A stretch of 64,000 nt of DNA from Nitrosomonas sp. Is79A3. GTDB taxonomy: Bacteria; Pseudomonadota; Gammaproteobacteria; Burkholderiales; Nitrosomonadaceae. The notes beneath the pieces were generated by a model that made no database searches, had not been told where the DNA came from, and saw only the letters and a program-made list of their open reading frames with translations. Positions 39,493 to 47,832 of this stretch are shown here, piece by piece; position 1 is the first letter of the stretch; every line of letters starts with the position of its first letter. The translations under genes and the position numbers were made by a program. The DNA is taken from NCBI RefSeq assembly GCF_000219585.1, contig NC_015731.1, forward strand, positions 248,001 through 312,000. Direction: 5' to 3'.

Positions 39493-40179
39493 ATGGATCG
39501 TTTTGAAGTTTTGAATAATATCGAAATATACACCGATAAATTTACCGAAACAGGTTTTTTTCCTTATGCAATGCAGGTGTTTTGCTGGGCCCGCGCTAAT
39601 GGCTTGCCAATACCCGAAGTGATACTAGACGCTATTGAGAAAGGGTTTGTAGAATGGGGGAAGCATGACGGCAGAAAAGGAAAGGGGCTTGATGATATTT
39701 TTGGGCTTAAGCCGGGATGTAGCGGGCATACTTCGGTTCTAACAAATACATGGACTGAAAGCCGCGCCTTAATCATATTCAATATTATGGAAAAGCTAAT
39801 TGCGCTTGGATTAAATGGGACACACGCGGCTGAAGCGGCTTATTTATGGCTGTGCAAACAATATAGAGCAAACCCCAAAAAATATCGATGGCTAAAACCT
39901 AATAACTCAGGCCGAAAGAACGGCGACTCAGAGGCATGTGATGCAATAACATTGGATACCATTAAGAAAAATATTTGGGAAAAAAGAAACTCAACATATT
40001 CCAAAATTTATAAAGAAGCCAAAAGAAATGCTGCACAAAGTATGGTTTTGTGGAGCGATGAAAAAAAACAAAAACACTTAGATTCTTATTTAAGTCTGTT
40101 TCCTTCTGGTGAAAGAAGAAAAATCAGAATATCCCCACCAACATCACTGGATGATTGTTTTAAAGAACTAGTTAGCTAA
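39493..40179 (+). CDS. Island protein of unknown function
   Basis: 228 residues starting MDRFEVLNNIEIYTDKF, chosen because AAAGGGG stands 7 bases before this ATG; an upstream TTG start at 39451 has none. Mostly helical prediction, Trp/Tyr rich in the middle (YLWLCKQYRANPKKYRWLKP), Lys rich C-terminal half (SKIYKEAKRNAAQS). No signal or membrane segment. No family recognised; cargo or regulator are both possible. Confidence 0.7.
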   Translation: MDRFEVLNNIEIYTDKFTETGFFPYAMQVFCWARANGLPIPEVILDAIEKGFVEWGKHDGRKGKGLDDIFGLKPGCSGHTSVLTNTWTESRALIIFNIMEKLIALGLNGTHAAEAAYLWLCKQYRANPKKYRWLKPNNSGRKNGDSEACDAITLDTIKKNIWEKRNSTYSKIYKEAKRNAAQSMVLWSDEKKQKHLDSYLSLFPSGERRKIRISPPTSLDDCFKELVS

Positions 40180-40261
40180 GCTACCATCGCTCCTTAATTT
40201 CCCGCAATTAAACATTTTTATATTCGTTTTTCCTTTCAGTCTAAGCCTGTAAATTTGCATC

Positions 40262-40296
40262 AATTCGCCGCTACGGCAATCCCGCCAAGGCGAATT
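40262..40296. promoter_or_regulatory. Inverted repeat before AlpA-like gene
   Basis: AATTCGCC and GGCGAATT, perfect 8-base arms separated by 19 bases, end 22 bases before the start codon. It could be an operator or an mRNA hairpin controlling the AlpA-like gene. Confidence 0.4.
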
Positions 40297-40317
40297 TCTT
40301 CAATTGGAGAAATGATG

Positions 40318-40539
40318 ATGCAAAATAATTCAATACCAGATCAGCTTGCCAAGATCGCCGCCGGACGCGACCACATCTTAACGGATGAGTTCGCACACGC
40401 AACAGGCAAAAAGCCGCAAACATTAAGAAAAGGCTATTGTTTAACCGGTGAATGTTACGGAATCAAGCCAGTCAAAATTGGCAACCGGCTTCTATGGCCG
40501 GTAGCGCCGATTGCTAAATTATTGAGCGGAGGCGTGTAA
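40318..40539 (+). CDS. AlpA-like/excisionase-type DNA-binding protein
   Basis: 73 residues, MQNNSIPDQLAKIAAGRDHILTDEFAHATGKKPQTLRK...RLLWPVAPIAKLLSGGV. A short winged-HTH typical of small regulators or excisionases carried next to integrases: recognition region DEFAHATGKKPQTLRK and a wing KIGNRLLW. Three consecutive ATG codons (40312, 40315, 40318) are in frame; GGAGA spaced 7 bases favours the third. The stop overlaps the next start. Confidence 0.7.
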   Translation: MQNNSIPDQLAKIAAGRDHILTDEFAHATGKKPQTLRKGYCLTGECYGIKPVKIGNRLLWPVAPIAKLLSGGV

Positions 40540-41108
40540 TGATGAATAATCTGACCACCGCAAAAAACGACCTTGTAAATCTTCAGCAAAAAGATGACGC
40601 ATTTTCCACAAAACTTGTATCTGCTGAGCGCGAGCAAATTTCGCAGCGCCAAGAGCTTGACGGTGCTACCGCGAACCGTGACGCGATTGAGAAGCGTCAT
40701 ATCATGGATCAGGCAAGCGAGGCAGAAGTAACCGCAGCCCAGAAGCTTTGCGACACATTGGAAGCGAAACTTGCAACCACTAATCGACGCGTTGAATTAA
40801 TCAACGCTGCAAGAAATGAGCTTGCTCCCAAAATTGCAGCAGCGGCCGGAAACCTACGGATTGCCCGCCGGGACTACTGTGTCGAAATCAGCAACGAGAG
40901 TCTCCAAAAAATCAGGGAAAACAAACAGTTTCGGGATTTGCTTTTAGCATCTATGGCCGCATTCGCAGCGAACGGTCAATATCATCACACGTTCAGCGTA
41001 CACCGGTTTGTTGAACAAAATTTGACGCAAATCTTGCCAGGGATCAGTGAAGACGAAGTGCGGATAGCCACCGAGAAGTTCACAAAAGAGAGCGACCTAG
41101 AAGTTTAA
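40539..41108 (+). CDS. Coiled-coil island protein, unknown
   Basis: 189 residues. Residues about 5-115 are a long coiled coil rich in Ala, Glu, Lys and Gln (KLVSAEREQISQRQELDGATANRD). A small C-terminal region has a YHHTFSVHRFVEQNL segment. It overlaps the AlpA-like gene by one base and is followed by a strong terminator, so the pair forms an operon. Satellite-phage genomes often carry such coiled-coil proteins near the replication genes; function unknown. Confidence 0.7.
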   Translation: MMNNLTTAKNDLVNLQQKDDAFSTKLVSAEREQISQRQELDGATANRDAIEKRHIMDQASEAEVTAAQKLCDTLEAKLATTNRRVELINAARNELAPKIAAAAGNLRIARRDYCVEISNESLQKIRENKQFRDLLLASMAAFAANGQYHHTFSVHRFVEQNLTQILPGISEDEVRIATEKFTKESDLEV

Positions 41109-41112
41109 GAAG

Positions 41113-41149
41113 AAAAACCCCGGTGTCCATGCAAAACCGCCGGGGTTTT
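41113..41149 (+). terminator. Rho-independent terminator within the island
   Basis: Arms AAAACCCCGG and CCGGGGTTTT, 5 bases after the coiled-coil gene's stop. Separates the AlpA operon from the replication genes. Confidence 0.9.
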
Positions 41150-41181
41150 AAACATCCAAATTTTCTTTGGAGCAATTAAGA

Positions 41182-41649
41182 ATGCACTTAAATCTTAGCA
41201 CAAAATCGAATCATTTTAACGACAATTTAACTGAAATTATCAGCAGATTAAAAGGCGTTGTTAAACGGGATAACGGCGGCATTCTGGCGTTCTGTCCGAG
41301 CCACGATGATAAAAAAGGCCGCAGCCTTGCGGTTAGCTTAGGCCGGGAGAATCAAATTTTGCTTCACTGTTTCGCTGGTTGCAATATCCACGAAATCACA
41401 GGCGCAATCGGCTTGAATCCTGCCGATCTTTTCCCGCCAAGCGATAATCCGCGCTATGAGAAAACTGCACGCAGCGGGTTTTCAGCGTGGCAGCTATTGC
41501 GAGCTATACACGCAGATTTGACCCGCTTATTAATCATCAGCAGCTATCTGAGACAGATTGATGCTTTATCCGCTGACGACAGTCAATTTATTTCCGAAGT
41601 AGTTTTGCGAATTAACGACAGCCTTTCATACTTGGAGAGCTCGAAATGA
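41182..41649 (+). CDS. Primase-type zinc-ribbon protein
   Basis: 155 residues. A CHC2-like zinc ribbon is visible: CPSHDDKKGRSLAVSL ... LLHCFAGCNIHEI (C-x2-H ... C-x4-C). This is the DNA-recognition part of primases, followed by a helical tail but no TOPRIM or polymerase domain. It may guide initiation for the ATPase encoded next, whose start overlaps by four bases. The ATG at 41182 follows GGAG by 9 bases; an upstream TTG is not needed. Confidence 0.82.
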   Translation: MHLNLSTKSNHFNDNLTEIISRLKGVVKRDNGGILAFCPSHDDKKGRSLAVSLGRENQILLHCFAGCNIHEITGAIGLNPADLFPPSDNPRYEKTARSGFSAWQLLRAIHADLTRLLIISSYLRQIDALSADDSQFISEVVLRINDSLSYLESSK

Positions 41650-42629
41650 GTCTACGAGAAAAAGCGGAAGCCGCGATAACAGATGCGTATTCAAAACGAA
41701 CGCCATCTGCTTTAAAAGCCGTTGATCTACACACGCTCGCAAACATGAAATTTAAACCAAGACAACCATTACTTTCGCCCTGGCTAAACTCTCAAGACCT
41801 TTGTATGTTGTTTGCGGCGCGTGGCATTGGGAAAACCCACTTCGCTTTGGCGATCAGTTACGCAGTGGCGACGGGAGGAAAGTTTTTAGCATGGGGAGCC
41901 GATCAACCACGAAAGGTTCTTTATCTTGATGGCGAATTACCCGGTACCGTTATGCAGCAGCGGCTTTTAACGCACCTTCCACAAAAAGAGCCGCAGCCCG
42001 GTTATTTTCGCGTGTTTACACCCGATCTGATGAGCATGGACGACGCGATGCCGGATTTAGCAACGGCAGAAGGTCAATCCGTTATTAACTCGATGGTTGA
42101 GACAGATACAGCACTTATCGTACTAGATAACCTGTCCGCATGGGCGCGAGGTTCACGTTCGGAAAACGATGCAGAAAGTTGGCTACCGCTTGCGAGCTGG
42201 ATTTTATCGCTGCGCCGTCAAGGAATCGCTGTGCTTATTGTTCACCATGCAGCCAAGGGCGGGCAGCAGCGGGGCACAAGCAAAAAAGAAGATTTGCTTG
42301 ATTGTGTAATCAAGCTATCCCGACCGATCGATTACGACCCAAAGCAAGGCGCACGATTTGAAATGGAGTTCACAAAAGCGCGGAACTTGCACGGAGACGC
42401 CGCAGAAGGACTGGAAGTCATTTTGAACGAAGATTCGGACGGCTGCGCTTCGTGGAGCTGGGCAACCTTGGAAGGAAGCACGTATCAGCGCGTTATCGAT
42501 CTTGCTAATGAAGGTTTGAGTCAGTCAGATATTGCGCGCGAGCTTGAAGTTAATCGTTCGACAGTGAACCGTCATTACCGCAGGGCGCAAGAAGCGGGAA
42601 TGATTAATCGAAAAGGAGCGGCATTTTGA
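41646..42629 (+). CDS. RepA-like AAA ATPase (replicative helicase) with C-terminal HTH
   Basis: 327 residues. Walker A LFAARGIGKTHFAL (about residue 57), Walker B ALIVLDNLSAW, and the arginine/His region IVHHAAKGGQQRGTSKKED match RecA-fold RepA/COG3598 helicases. Residues about 285-325 are a helix-turn-helix (GLSQSDIARELEVNRSTVNRHYRRA), so it may recognise origin DNA itself. Coupled to the zinc-ribbon gene. Probable replication initiator/helicase of the island. Confidence 0.88.
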   Translation: MSLREKAEAAITDAYSKRTPSALKAVDLHTLANMKFKPRQPLLSPWLNSQDLCMLFAARGIGKTHFALAISYAVATGGKFLAWGADQPRKVLYLDGELPGTVMQQRLLTHLPQKEPQPGYFRVFTPDLMSMDDAMPDLATAEGQSVINSMVETDTALIVLDNLSAWARGSRSENDAESWLPLASWILSLRRQGIAVLIVHHAAKGGQQRGTSKKEDLLDCVIKLSRPIDYDPKQGARFEMEFTKARNLHGDAAEGLEVILNEDSDGCASWSWATLEGSTYQRVIDLANEGLSQSDIARELEVNRSTVNRHYRRAQEAGMINRKGAAF

Positions 42630-43027
42630 GCTTACGAAACCTGCTAAAACAAGCGGTCGTTTCCACAGAAGAAAAGTGTTGCACTGTTGCACGCCCTAGA
42701 GAATGCAACAACGCAACAAATTCACCGAAACACGCAACACTAGGCACAACAAATCATGCAACAAATGATGGAAACGCCAGTAATGATGCGGGGTTTGCTG
42801 CAACGCCCTACGCAACGACTATGCAACAAACGCCAAAAACCAATGCAACAACAGCACAACAACAGGCAGTCATTCAATTGCAAATTGAAGCCATTCGGGC
42901 ATGGCTTTTCAGGATTGGCGAACCAGAAGAGGATCATGACATCGTGCTGAACAAATGCCGGAACGATCCTGATGCGATGGAATACTTTTTGAAACATGCG
43001 AGAGGGGAGTATGAAACGATATATTAA
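42626..43027 (+). CDS. Asn/Thr/Ala-rich protein over an iteron-like repeat cluster
   Basis: 133 codons from a TTG at 42626 with AAAGGAG upstream; the start overlaps the RepA stop. The middle (about residues 20-75) is low-complexity (ATNSPKHATLGTTNHATNDG), a by-product of repeated GCAAC units in the DNA. The C-terminal part (AIRAWLFRIGEPEEDHDIVLNKCRNDPDAMEYFLKHAR) looks like a real helical domain. Unknown function. Confidence 0.6.
   Translation: MSLRNLLKQAVVSTEEKCCTVARPRECNNATNSPKHATLGTTNHATNDGNASNDAGFAATPYATTMQQTPKTNATTAQQQAVIQLQIEAIRAWLFRIGEPEEDHDIVLNKCRNDPDAMEYFLKHARGEYETIY
42678..42860. repeat. Cluster of GCAAC repeats, possible origin iterons
   Basis: About nine GCAAC(A) units, many as ATGCAACAA or ACGCAAC, plus one inverted TTGCAC/GTTGC pair, lie within 180 bases directly after the RepA-like gene. 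Dense short repeats next to a replication gene are typical of origins. Confidence 0.5.
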
Positions 43028-43181
43028 TGCTAATGATAATCATTCGTATTAAGGTACTTGCTGGGGGTATGAGCGCGAGGGTAATTAACACCTCGTGAAT
43101 TTTTTAGCTACTGATTTTTTAAACTTGGTTTTTGGTTTCTGGTTTCAAGTTTCTAACAATTACTTATAAGGCGACATTTTA

Positions 43182-43706
43182 ATGAAAACGATTGATCTAG
43201 CGAGCGGTTTGGGAATATCGGTACAAATGACCAACCGATTAATTAAGCAGGGCATGCCGCGTGATCTGGATTTGGCGATTGCATGGCGTAAAAGCAATTT
43301 ACAGCCGTTTCGCATGAAATCCACAAGGATCGGCGGCAATAGCGGGAAACCATATCAATCAGCTCAGATTAACAAAAGTGCAATTGCATCAGATGAAGTT
43401 TACTGCGCCGAAGAAATCTCTGGCGTTACAAAGGCTTTAAGGAAAATTGTCCCTAACTTGTGGTTTTCTCAGATTGGCTGGTTAGCTACAGCGCTAAGAG
43501 AGCAAGGCGTAAAAGTTACCCCAGAGCAATTGATTGGAGCTCAAAGCATACTGTTTTTGATTTACATGGAAACGGCTGATGATCTTCTTAAATCGGAGGG
43601 ACGTTACACAGCTCCAGCAAGTTTAATGGCGAAACCAGGAGACGAAATTTACCCCTCATTGATCGCGTCATTGAATCGGATATTGAGCGAAGACAACGCC
43701 ACATAA
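43182..43706 (+). CDS. HTH protein resembling phage DNA-packaging small subunit
   Basis: 174 residues. The N-terminus (IDLASGLGISVQMTNRLIKQGMPRDLDLAIAWRKSN) resembles the Nu1-type winged HTH of small terminase subunits. The rest is helical (VPNLWFSQIGWLATALREQGVKVTPEQLIGAQSIL). RBS AAGGCGA. Some phage satellites carry a terminase-small gene to redirect packaging; resemblance here is by eye and weak. Confidence 0.55.
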   Translation: MKTIDLASGLGISVQMTNRLIKQGMPRDLDLAIAWRKSNLQPFRMKSTRIGGNSGKPYQSAQINKSAIASDEVYCAEEISGVTKALRKIVPNLWFSQIGWLATALREQGVKVTPEQLIGAQSILFLIYMETADDLLKSEGRYTAPASLMAKPGDEIYPSLIASLNRILSEDNAT

Positions 43707-43819
43707 TCAACTACAGACGATTATTTTTAATTTTTGACAGGAGATTCTCAGGACACAACACAAAACGCAGCCCCCAACTTTCTAATCAATTACTATCATT
43801 TTCATAATAAGGATTCAAA

Positions 43820-44017
43820 ATGTTAAATTCACAAACTCTTCCCAATGGTTATATCTTAAAGCTTCGCGAGCATTGCGGGCTAGGAGCGAAAGGACAATTC
43901 TTATCCACACATAAAACTTTAAATGATGCTGAGAAAAAAGCTAAGAGCATGAATCATTCGCTTGCTGTTTTTATGGTTGAAGATATTTATAGCGGCCGAA
44001 CATATACCACTAAATAA
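43820..44017 (+). CDS. Small island protein, unknown
   Basis: 65 residues, MLNSQTLPNGYILKLREHCG...VFMVEDIYSGRTYTTK, a compact alpha/beta pattern without signal or membrane segment. RBS AAGGA 7 bases upstream; a strong terminator follows. No family recognised. Confidence 0.6.
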   Translation: MLNSQTLPNGYILKLREHCGLGAKGQFLSTHKTLNDAEKKAKSMNHSLAVFMVEDIYSGRTYTTK

Positions 44018-44037
44018 CTTGAAGTAGCACACAAACT

Positions 44038-44057
44038 AAACCCGCCGAAGCGGGTTT
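44038..44057. terminator. Bidirectional terminator
   Basis: AAACCCGC-CGAA-GCGGGTTT perfect hairpin between a plus-strand gene and the convergent ImmA-like gene. Confidence 0.85.
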
Positions 44058-44077
44058 ATAATCTCATTACTGTGATA

Positions 44078-44686
44078 TTAGTTTAAACAGAAATCCTTTA
44101 AAGGGATCATGTAAGAGTCTGACAGATACATCTCCACATACCTTTTGGGAACTTTATACTGTTCTGCTATTTGTGCAAAATCTGGAGCGCCATTATTTAC
44201 TTTAAATAATCTTTCTTTGTATGGGAACAAGAATTCCATTGCTGCAATTTCTGCCATAAATTCTGTTTGAAACGGAATATCCGACTGTTTGCGGACCCCA
44301 TTTTCTAGTATAAGTTGCGCCGACAAATCATCCAATAATTGATTAACAGATTCATGTCTTGTTCTGTCCTCATCTAAAATAACATGGAATATTTCTTTGC
44401 ATAATACAAGCCTTTGCCAACAGAAATTTAAACCGGAAAGCAGTGCTATTTCATAAGATCCATCGGCTCTGGAAAAATAAAATCCTTTTATACCGCTATC
44501 ATCACTTGCGGGATTGGGATGACAATAAAATTCAATATTCTTTTCAAGATTCCCACTACAAACCAATCTTAGATAATCAGTAGACTTTACATTCGTTCTT
44601 GAATCTATGGCGTATAAATTATAAAGTTCATTTACATGCTTTACCGTATCTATTGTGTTTTTTAGAAACTCAGCACTAATTAGCAT
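44078..44686 (-). CDS. ImmA/IrrE-like protein with altered HExxH motif
   Basis: 202 residues. The pattern WQRLVLCKEIFHVILD, then AQLILENG ... AEIAAMEFLFPYKERL, follows the layout of ImmA/IrrE metallopeptidases (HExxH, then a segment supplying a third ligand). Here the first His is Lys (KEIFH), so zinc binding is probably impaired. An HTH is not evident. ImmA proteins cleave phage-type repressors in mobile elements. Second gene of a two-gene operon behind the 72-residue protein (36 bases apart). Confidence 0.6.
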   Translation of the reverse strand: MLISAEFLKNTIDTVKHVNELYNLYAIDSRTNVKSTDYLRLVCSGNLEKNIEFYCHPNPASDDSGIKGFYFSRADGSYEIALLSGLNFCWQRLVLCKEIFHVILDEDRTRHESVNQLLDDLSAQLILENGVRKQSDIPFQTEFMAEIAAMEFLFPYKERLFKVNNGAPDFAQIAEQYKVPKRYVEMYLSDSYMIPLKDFCLN

Positions 44687-44722
44687 AAAGGGAATTCATA
44701 GCTGAGGCTATGAAATAAACTG

Positions 44723-44941
44723 TTATTGTGGATTAAGCCTGTCCGGAGTATCACCTAACAGTCCTAACTTCGTTTTGTATCCATCTAAATAAGTGCTTAG
44801 AAGATATGTTACTTCTTTCTCTAAGACACTTTTTGGGGTTGACCCAACCGCATTAGTAAGAAAAAACTTGACGTCTTTAACACCTTTTTCAGTAAGTTTT
44901 TTTTGAACGGCATCTAATGTCAATTCATTTGTTGCATCCAT
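44723..44941 (-). CDS. Small island protein, first gene of divergent operon
   Basis: 72 residues, MDATNELTLDAVQKKLTEKGVKDVKFFLT...GDTPDRLNPQ, helical, acidic-basic balanced, no HTH recognised. RBS GGGAG before the ATG. A consensus-like promoter (listed) and a palindrome stand upstream. May be a partner or repressor-like element for the ImmA-like protein; function unknown. Confidence 0.65.
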   Translation of the reverse strand: MDATNELTLDAVQKKLTEKGVKDVKFFLTNAVGSTPKSVLEKEVTYLLSTYLDGYKTKLGLLGDTPDRLNPQ

Positions 44942-45013
44942 TTTTGCTCCCTACATATAGATTCGATTACGTATTTAACTATTTACATCTTTCTTAACAT
45001 CAACAACTTATAA

Positions 45014-45042
45014 ATTATCAATTATATTGACAACTACGTCAA
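45014..45042 (-). promoter_or_regulatory. Sigma-70 promoter of the divergent operon
   Basis: On the minus strand TTGACG (45042-45037), a 17-base spacer and GATAAT (45019-45014): 5 of 6 matches in each hexamer. It lies 73 bases before the 72-residue gene. Confidence 0.65.
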
Positions 45043-45052
45043 TAAGTGACAC

Positions 45053-45085
45053 CACATCTTATACTACTTTGAATAGTATGATGTG
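45053..45085. promoter_or_regulatory. Imperfect palindrome upstream of the divergent operon
   Basis: Arms CACATCTTATACTA and TAGTATGATGTG around a 7-base centre, 11 bases upstream of the -35 element. Suggests a dimeric regulator site. Confidence 0.45.
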
Positions 45086-45230
45086 TGTATTAACGTACAT
45101 AAACCGATATAGTTTACACCTTTGTTGTGTTACTACCACGCCCTCATAGCTCCAACAAACCCCAGCCCGGCCAGAAGCATGTCAGACTGTTGATTTATCG
45201 CAGTGACATATCGGTGACATTATTTAGGAA

Positions 45231-45266
45231 AGAAAAAGCACTTAGAATTTCTAGTCACTAAGTGAT
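45231..45266 (-). repeat. Extra copy of the tRNA-operon terminator hairpin
   Basis: A minus-strand hairpin ending in TAAGTGCTTTTTCTTTCC, near-identical to the terminator behind the tRNA (45375-45406) and to the one at 37226. A third copy inside the right end of the element points to an earlier insertion or a duplicated attachment region. Confidence 0.6.
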
Positions 45267-45336
45267 TTATTTAATTGCTTGTAGCAAACCTGATGTGGAG
45301 GTTGGATGCCTATGCGGTTGCTTAGTATTAATCGGA

Positions 45337-45359
45337 TTTCCTTACATCAGCCTTACACG
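45337..45359. repeat. Possible integrase arm-binding site, right
   Basis: Copy of the 23-base block at 37444-37466 with one mismatch (CCTTACATCAGCCTTACACG), 46 bases inside the right attachment repeat. Confidence 0.5.
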
Positions 45360-45374
45360 AAAAACACATAAGAA

Positions 45375-45404
45375 AAAGCACTTAAGGTTTTAAGCCACTA
45401 AGTG

Positions 45405-45406
<2 letters not shown>
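45375..45406 (-). terminator. Terminator of the rpoD-tRNA operon
   Basis: Minus-strand hairpin AAGCACTTA / TAAGTGCTT followed by TTTCTT, just after the tRNA 3' end. Confidence 0.82.
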
Positions 45407-45491
<85 letters not shown>

Positions 45492-45503
45492 CTAATTATT
45501 GTT

Positions 45504-47744
45504 TTAGTTATTACCAGTATCCAGGAAACTGCGTAAACGCTCAGAACGCGCTGGATGGCGTAACTTGCGTAATGCTTTGGCTTCAATCTGACGAATGCGC
45601 TCACGTGTGACATCGAACTGTTTTCCTACTTCTTCCAAAGTATGATCAGTATTCATCTCAATGCCGAAACGCATACGTAGTACTTTGGCTTCGCGCGGCG
45701 TCAAAGAGTCAAGTATATCCTTTGTTACGCCACGTAAGCTAGCATAAACTGCTGCATCGGCTGGTGCCATCGTTGCCGCATCCTCGATGAAGTCGCCAAG
45801 ATGCGAATCTTCATCATCCCCAATCGGCGTTTCCATAGAAATTGGCTCTTTGGAGATTTTAAGAATTTTGCGAATCTTTTCTTCGGGCATTTCCATTTTC
45901 TGCGCCAGAATAGCCGGTTCCGGTTCTTGTCCGGTTTCCTGCAGAATCTGGCGTGAGATGCGATTCATTTTATTGATTGTTTCGATCATATGCACCGGTA
46001 TCCGGATAGTGCGTGCCTGATCGGCAATAGATCGGGTAATCGCTTGACGAATCCACCAGGTTGCGTAAGTTGAAAACTTATAGCCGCGCCGGTATTCGAA
46101 TTTATCGACCGCTTTCATTAAGCCAATATTTCCCTCTTGAATCAAATCAAGAAATTGCAATCCTCGATTGGTATATTTCTTGGCAATAGAGATCACTAAA
46201 CGTAAATTTGCTTCGGTCATCTCGCGCTTGGCTCGGCGCGCTTTTGCTTCACCAGTCGACATTTTACGATTGATTTCTTTCAAATCCTTGATTGGGATAC
46301 CAATCTTATTTTTGAGCGCCAATAGATTCTGCTGTTCTTCCAGAATTGAAGGTCTATAGTGCTCGAGTGCTTGACTATAGGGTTTTCCAGCTTCTATTTC
46401 TTGCTTTACCCACTCAAGGTTTGTTTCATTTCCGGGGAAAGTCTTAATGAAATGGTTTCTTGGCATTTTTGCTTTGGAAACGCATAAATCCATTATTTTG
46501 CGCTCATAGTTACGTACATCGCCGACTAATTCGCGCTGAGTATCACAAAGCTTCTCCACCATTTTTGCTGAGAAGCGGATAGCCATCAATTCGGATGAAA
46601 TTTTATCCTGTAACTCAACATATTCCTGATGATATGGCCCATTCTTTTCAAGGAGGTTTTGCATCTCGGAATATATTTCACGAATAACTGAGAAACGTTC
46701 CAGTGCATCAGCTTTTAATTTCAATAAATCTGCGCTGGCAATAGCTGCGCTGTCTCCATCTTCATCTTCATCTTCATCGCCGAGATCACTGGCAGCTAAT
46801 TCTTGCTCTAATGATTCTTCAGAAAACTCTTCATTAATAATATCCTGAGCGTTTGCATCCAGCAGTCCATCAACAACTTCATCAATACGTATAATATCTT
46901 TTTCAACTTCAGTAGCCAGATCTACAATTCTTGCAATGATCGGAGGACAGGCAGAAATTGCCTGAATCATATGGCGCAGACCACCTTCAATACGTTTTGC
47001 AATTTCAATTTCGCTTTCGCGCGTTAGCAAACCAACTGAGCCCATTTCCCGCATATACATGCGGACAGGATCGGTTGTACGTCCAAACTCAGAATCCACA
47101 GTAGAGAGCGCCGCTTCAGCTTCTTCCGCCACATCCTCATCAGCGACAGTTGTTGCTGCATCCGACATCAGCAATGTTTCGGCATCCGGTGCTTCATCAT
47201 GCACAGATATACCCATATCATTGATCATGCTGATGATGCCTTCTATCTGCTCCGCATCCAGCATATCATCAGGCAAATGATCATTGATTTCGGCATAGGT
47301 CAGGTACCCGCGCTCTTTGCCCAATCCGATAAGCATTTTCAGGCGCATGCGACGTGCTTCGATATCTTGTGGCAGTGAATTACCACTCTCGATAACAGAA
47401 ACCGCTCCTACATCAATTGCTTGATCTATTCCGGATGTTGCTTTATTCTTTTTTGGCGTTCTACCTCTGGTTTTCTTGCCATCACTGGATTCCATATCAT
47501 TTTCTCCAATGAGTGCTTGAGAAATCTCGGCAGCAGCATAAGCTGCTTTAACGGATACTTTTGTATCAGCAGTATCTTCTCTGGTTGTTTTTTCGTTTGC
47601 CTTTTTTTCAGTTTTAGCTACTAATTTATTAGGCCCTTCTTTTTCTACCATGTCTTTATTGGTATTTTTTACTTTTTTAATTGTTAATTTATTTGTAACT
47701 TCATTATCTTTTTCTTTTGACTCGACCGCTTTTGTCTTTGGCAT
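45504..47744 (-). CDS. rpoD: Housekeeping RNA polymerase sigma factor (sigma-70)
   Basis: 746 residues. A Lys/Glu-rich N-terminal extension (about 1-130) precedes region 1.1. Then come region 1.2 ([19 protein letters not shown]), the acidic non-conserved insert ([12 protein letters not shown]), region 2 with the -10-binding and core-binding [34 protein letters not shown] segment, region 3, and region 4 with the -35 HTH ([29 protein letters not shown]). Longer than the E. coli protein (613) because of the N-terminal extension. Last protein gene of the macromolecular-synthesis operon, followed by a tRNA. Confidence 0.97.
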   Translation of the reverse strand: MPKTKAVESKEKDNEVTNKLTIKKVKNTNKDMVEKEGPNKLVAKTEKKANEKTTREDTADTKVSVKAAYAAAEISQALIGENDMESSDGKKTRGRTPKKNKATSGIDQAIDVGAVSVIESGNSLPQDIEARRMRLKMLIGLGKERGYLTYAEINDHLPDDMLDAEQIEGIISMINDMGISVHDEAPDAETLLMSDAATTVADEDVAEEAEAALSTVDSEFGRTTDPVRMYMREMGSVGLLTRESEIEIAKRIEGGLRHMIQAISACPPIIARIVDLATEVEKDIIRIDEVVDGLLDANAQDIINEEFSEESLEQELAASDLGDEDEDEDGDSAAIASADLLKLKADALERFSVIREIYSEMQNLLEKNGPYHQEYVELQDKISSELMAIRFSAKMVEKLCDTQRELVGDVRNYERKIMDLCVSKAKMPRNHFIKTFPGNETNLEWVKQEIEAGKPYSQALEHYRPSILEEQQNLLALKNKIGIPIKDLKEINRKMSTGEAKARRAKREMTEANLRLVISIAKKYTNRGLQFLDLIQEGNIGLMKAVDKFEYRRGYKFSTYATWWIRQAITRSIADQARTIRIPVHMIETINKMNRISRQILQETGQEPEPAILAQKMEMPEEKIRKILKISKEPISMETPIGDDEDSHLGDFIEDAATMAPADAAVYASLRGVTKDILDSLTPREAKVLRMRFGIEMNTDHTLEEVGKQFDVTRERIRQIEAKALRKLRHPARSERLRSFLDTGNN

Positions 47745-47832
47745 ATTGGATTCCCAATAATATTGGATAAATTAAAAGCTGAAAGTGTTCGATTATATCA
47801 AAATTCGATATTACTGACACCTTTAGCTGATT

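Noticed and set aside
42678..42860. CRISPR array
   Set aside because: The GCAAC units are short and irregularly spaced, without 28-37-base repeats and spacers. No CRISPR array was found anywhere in the window.
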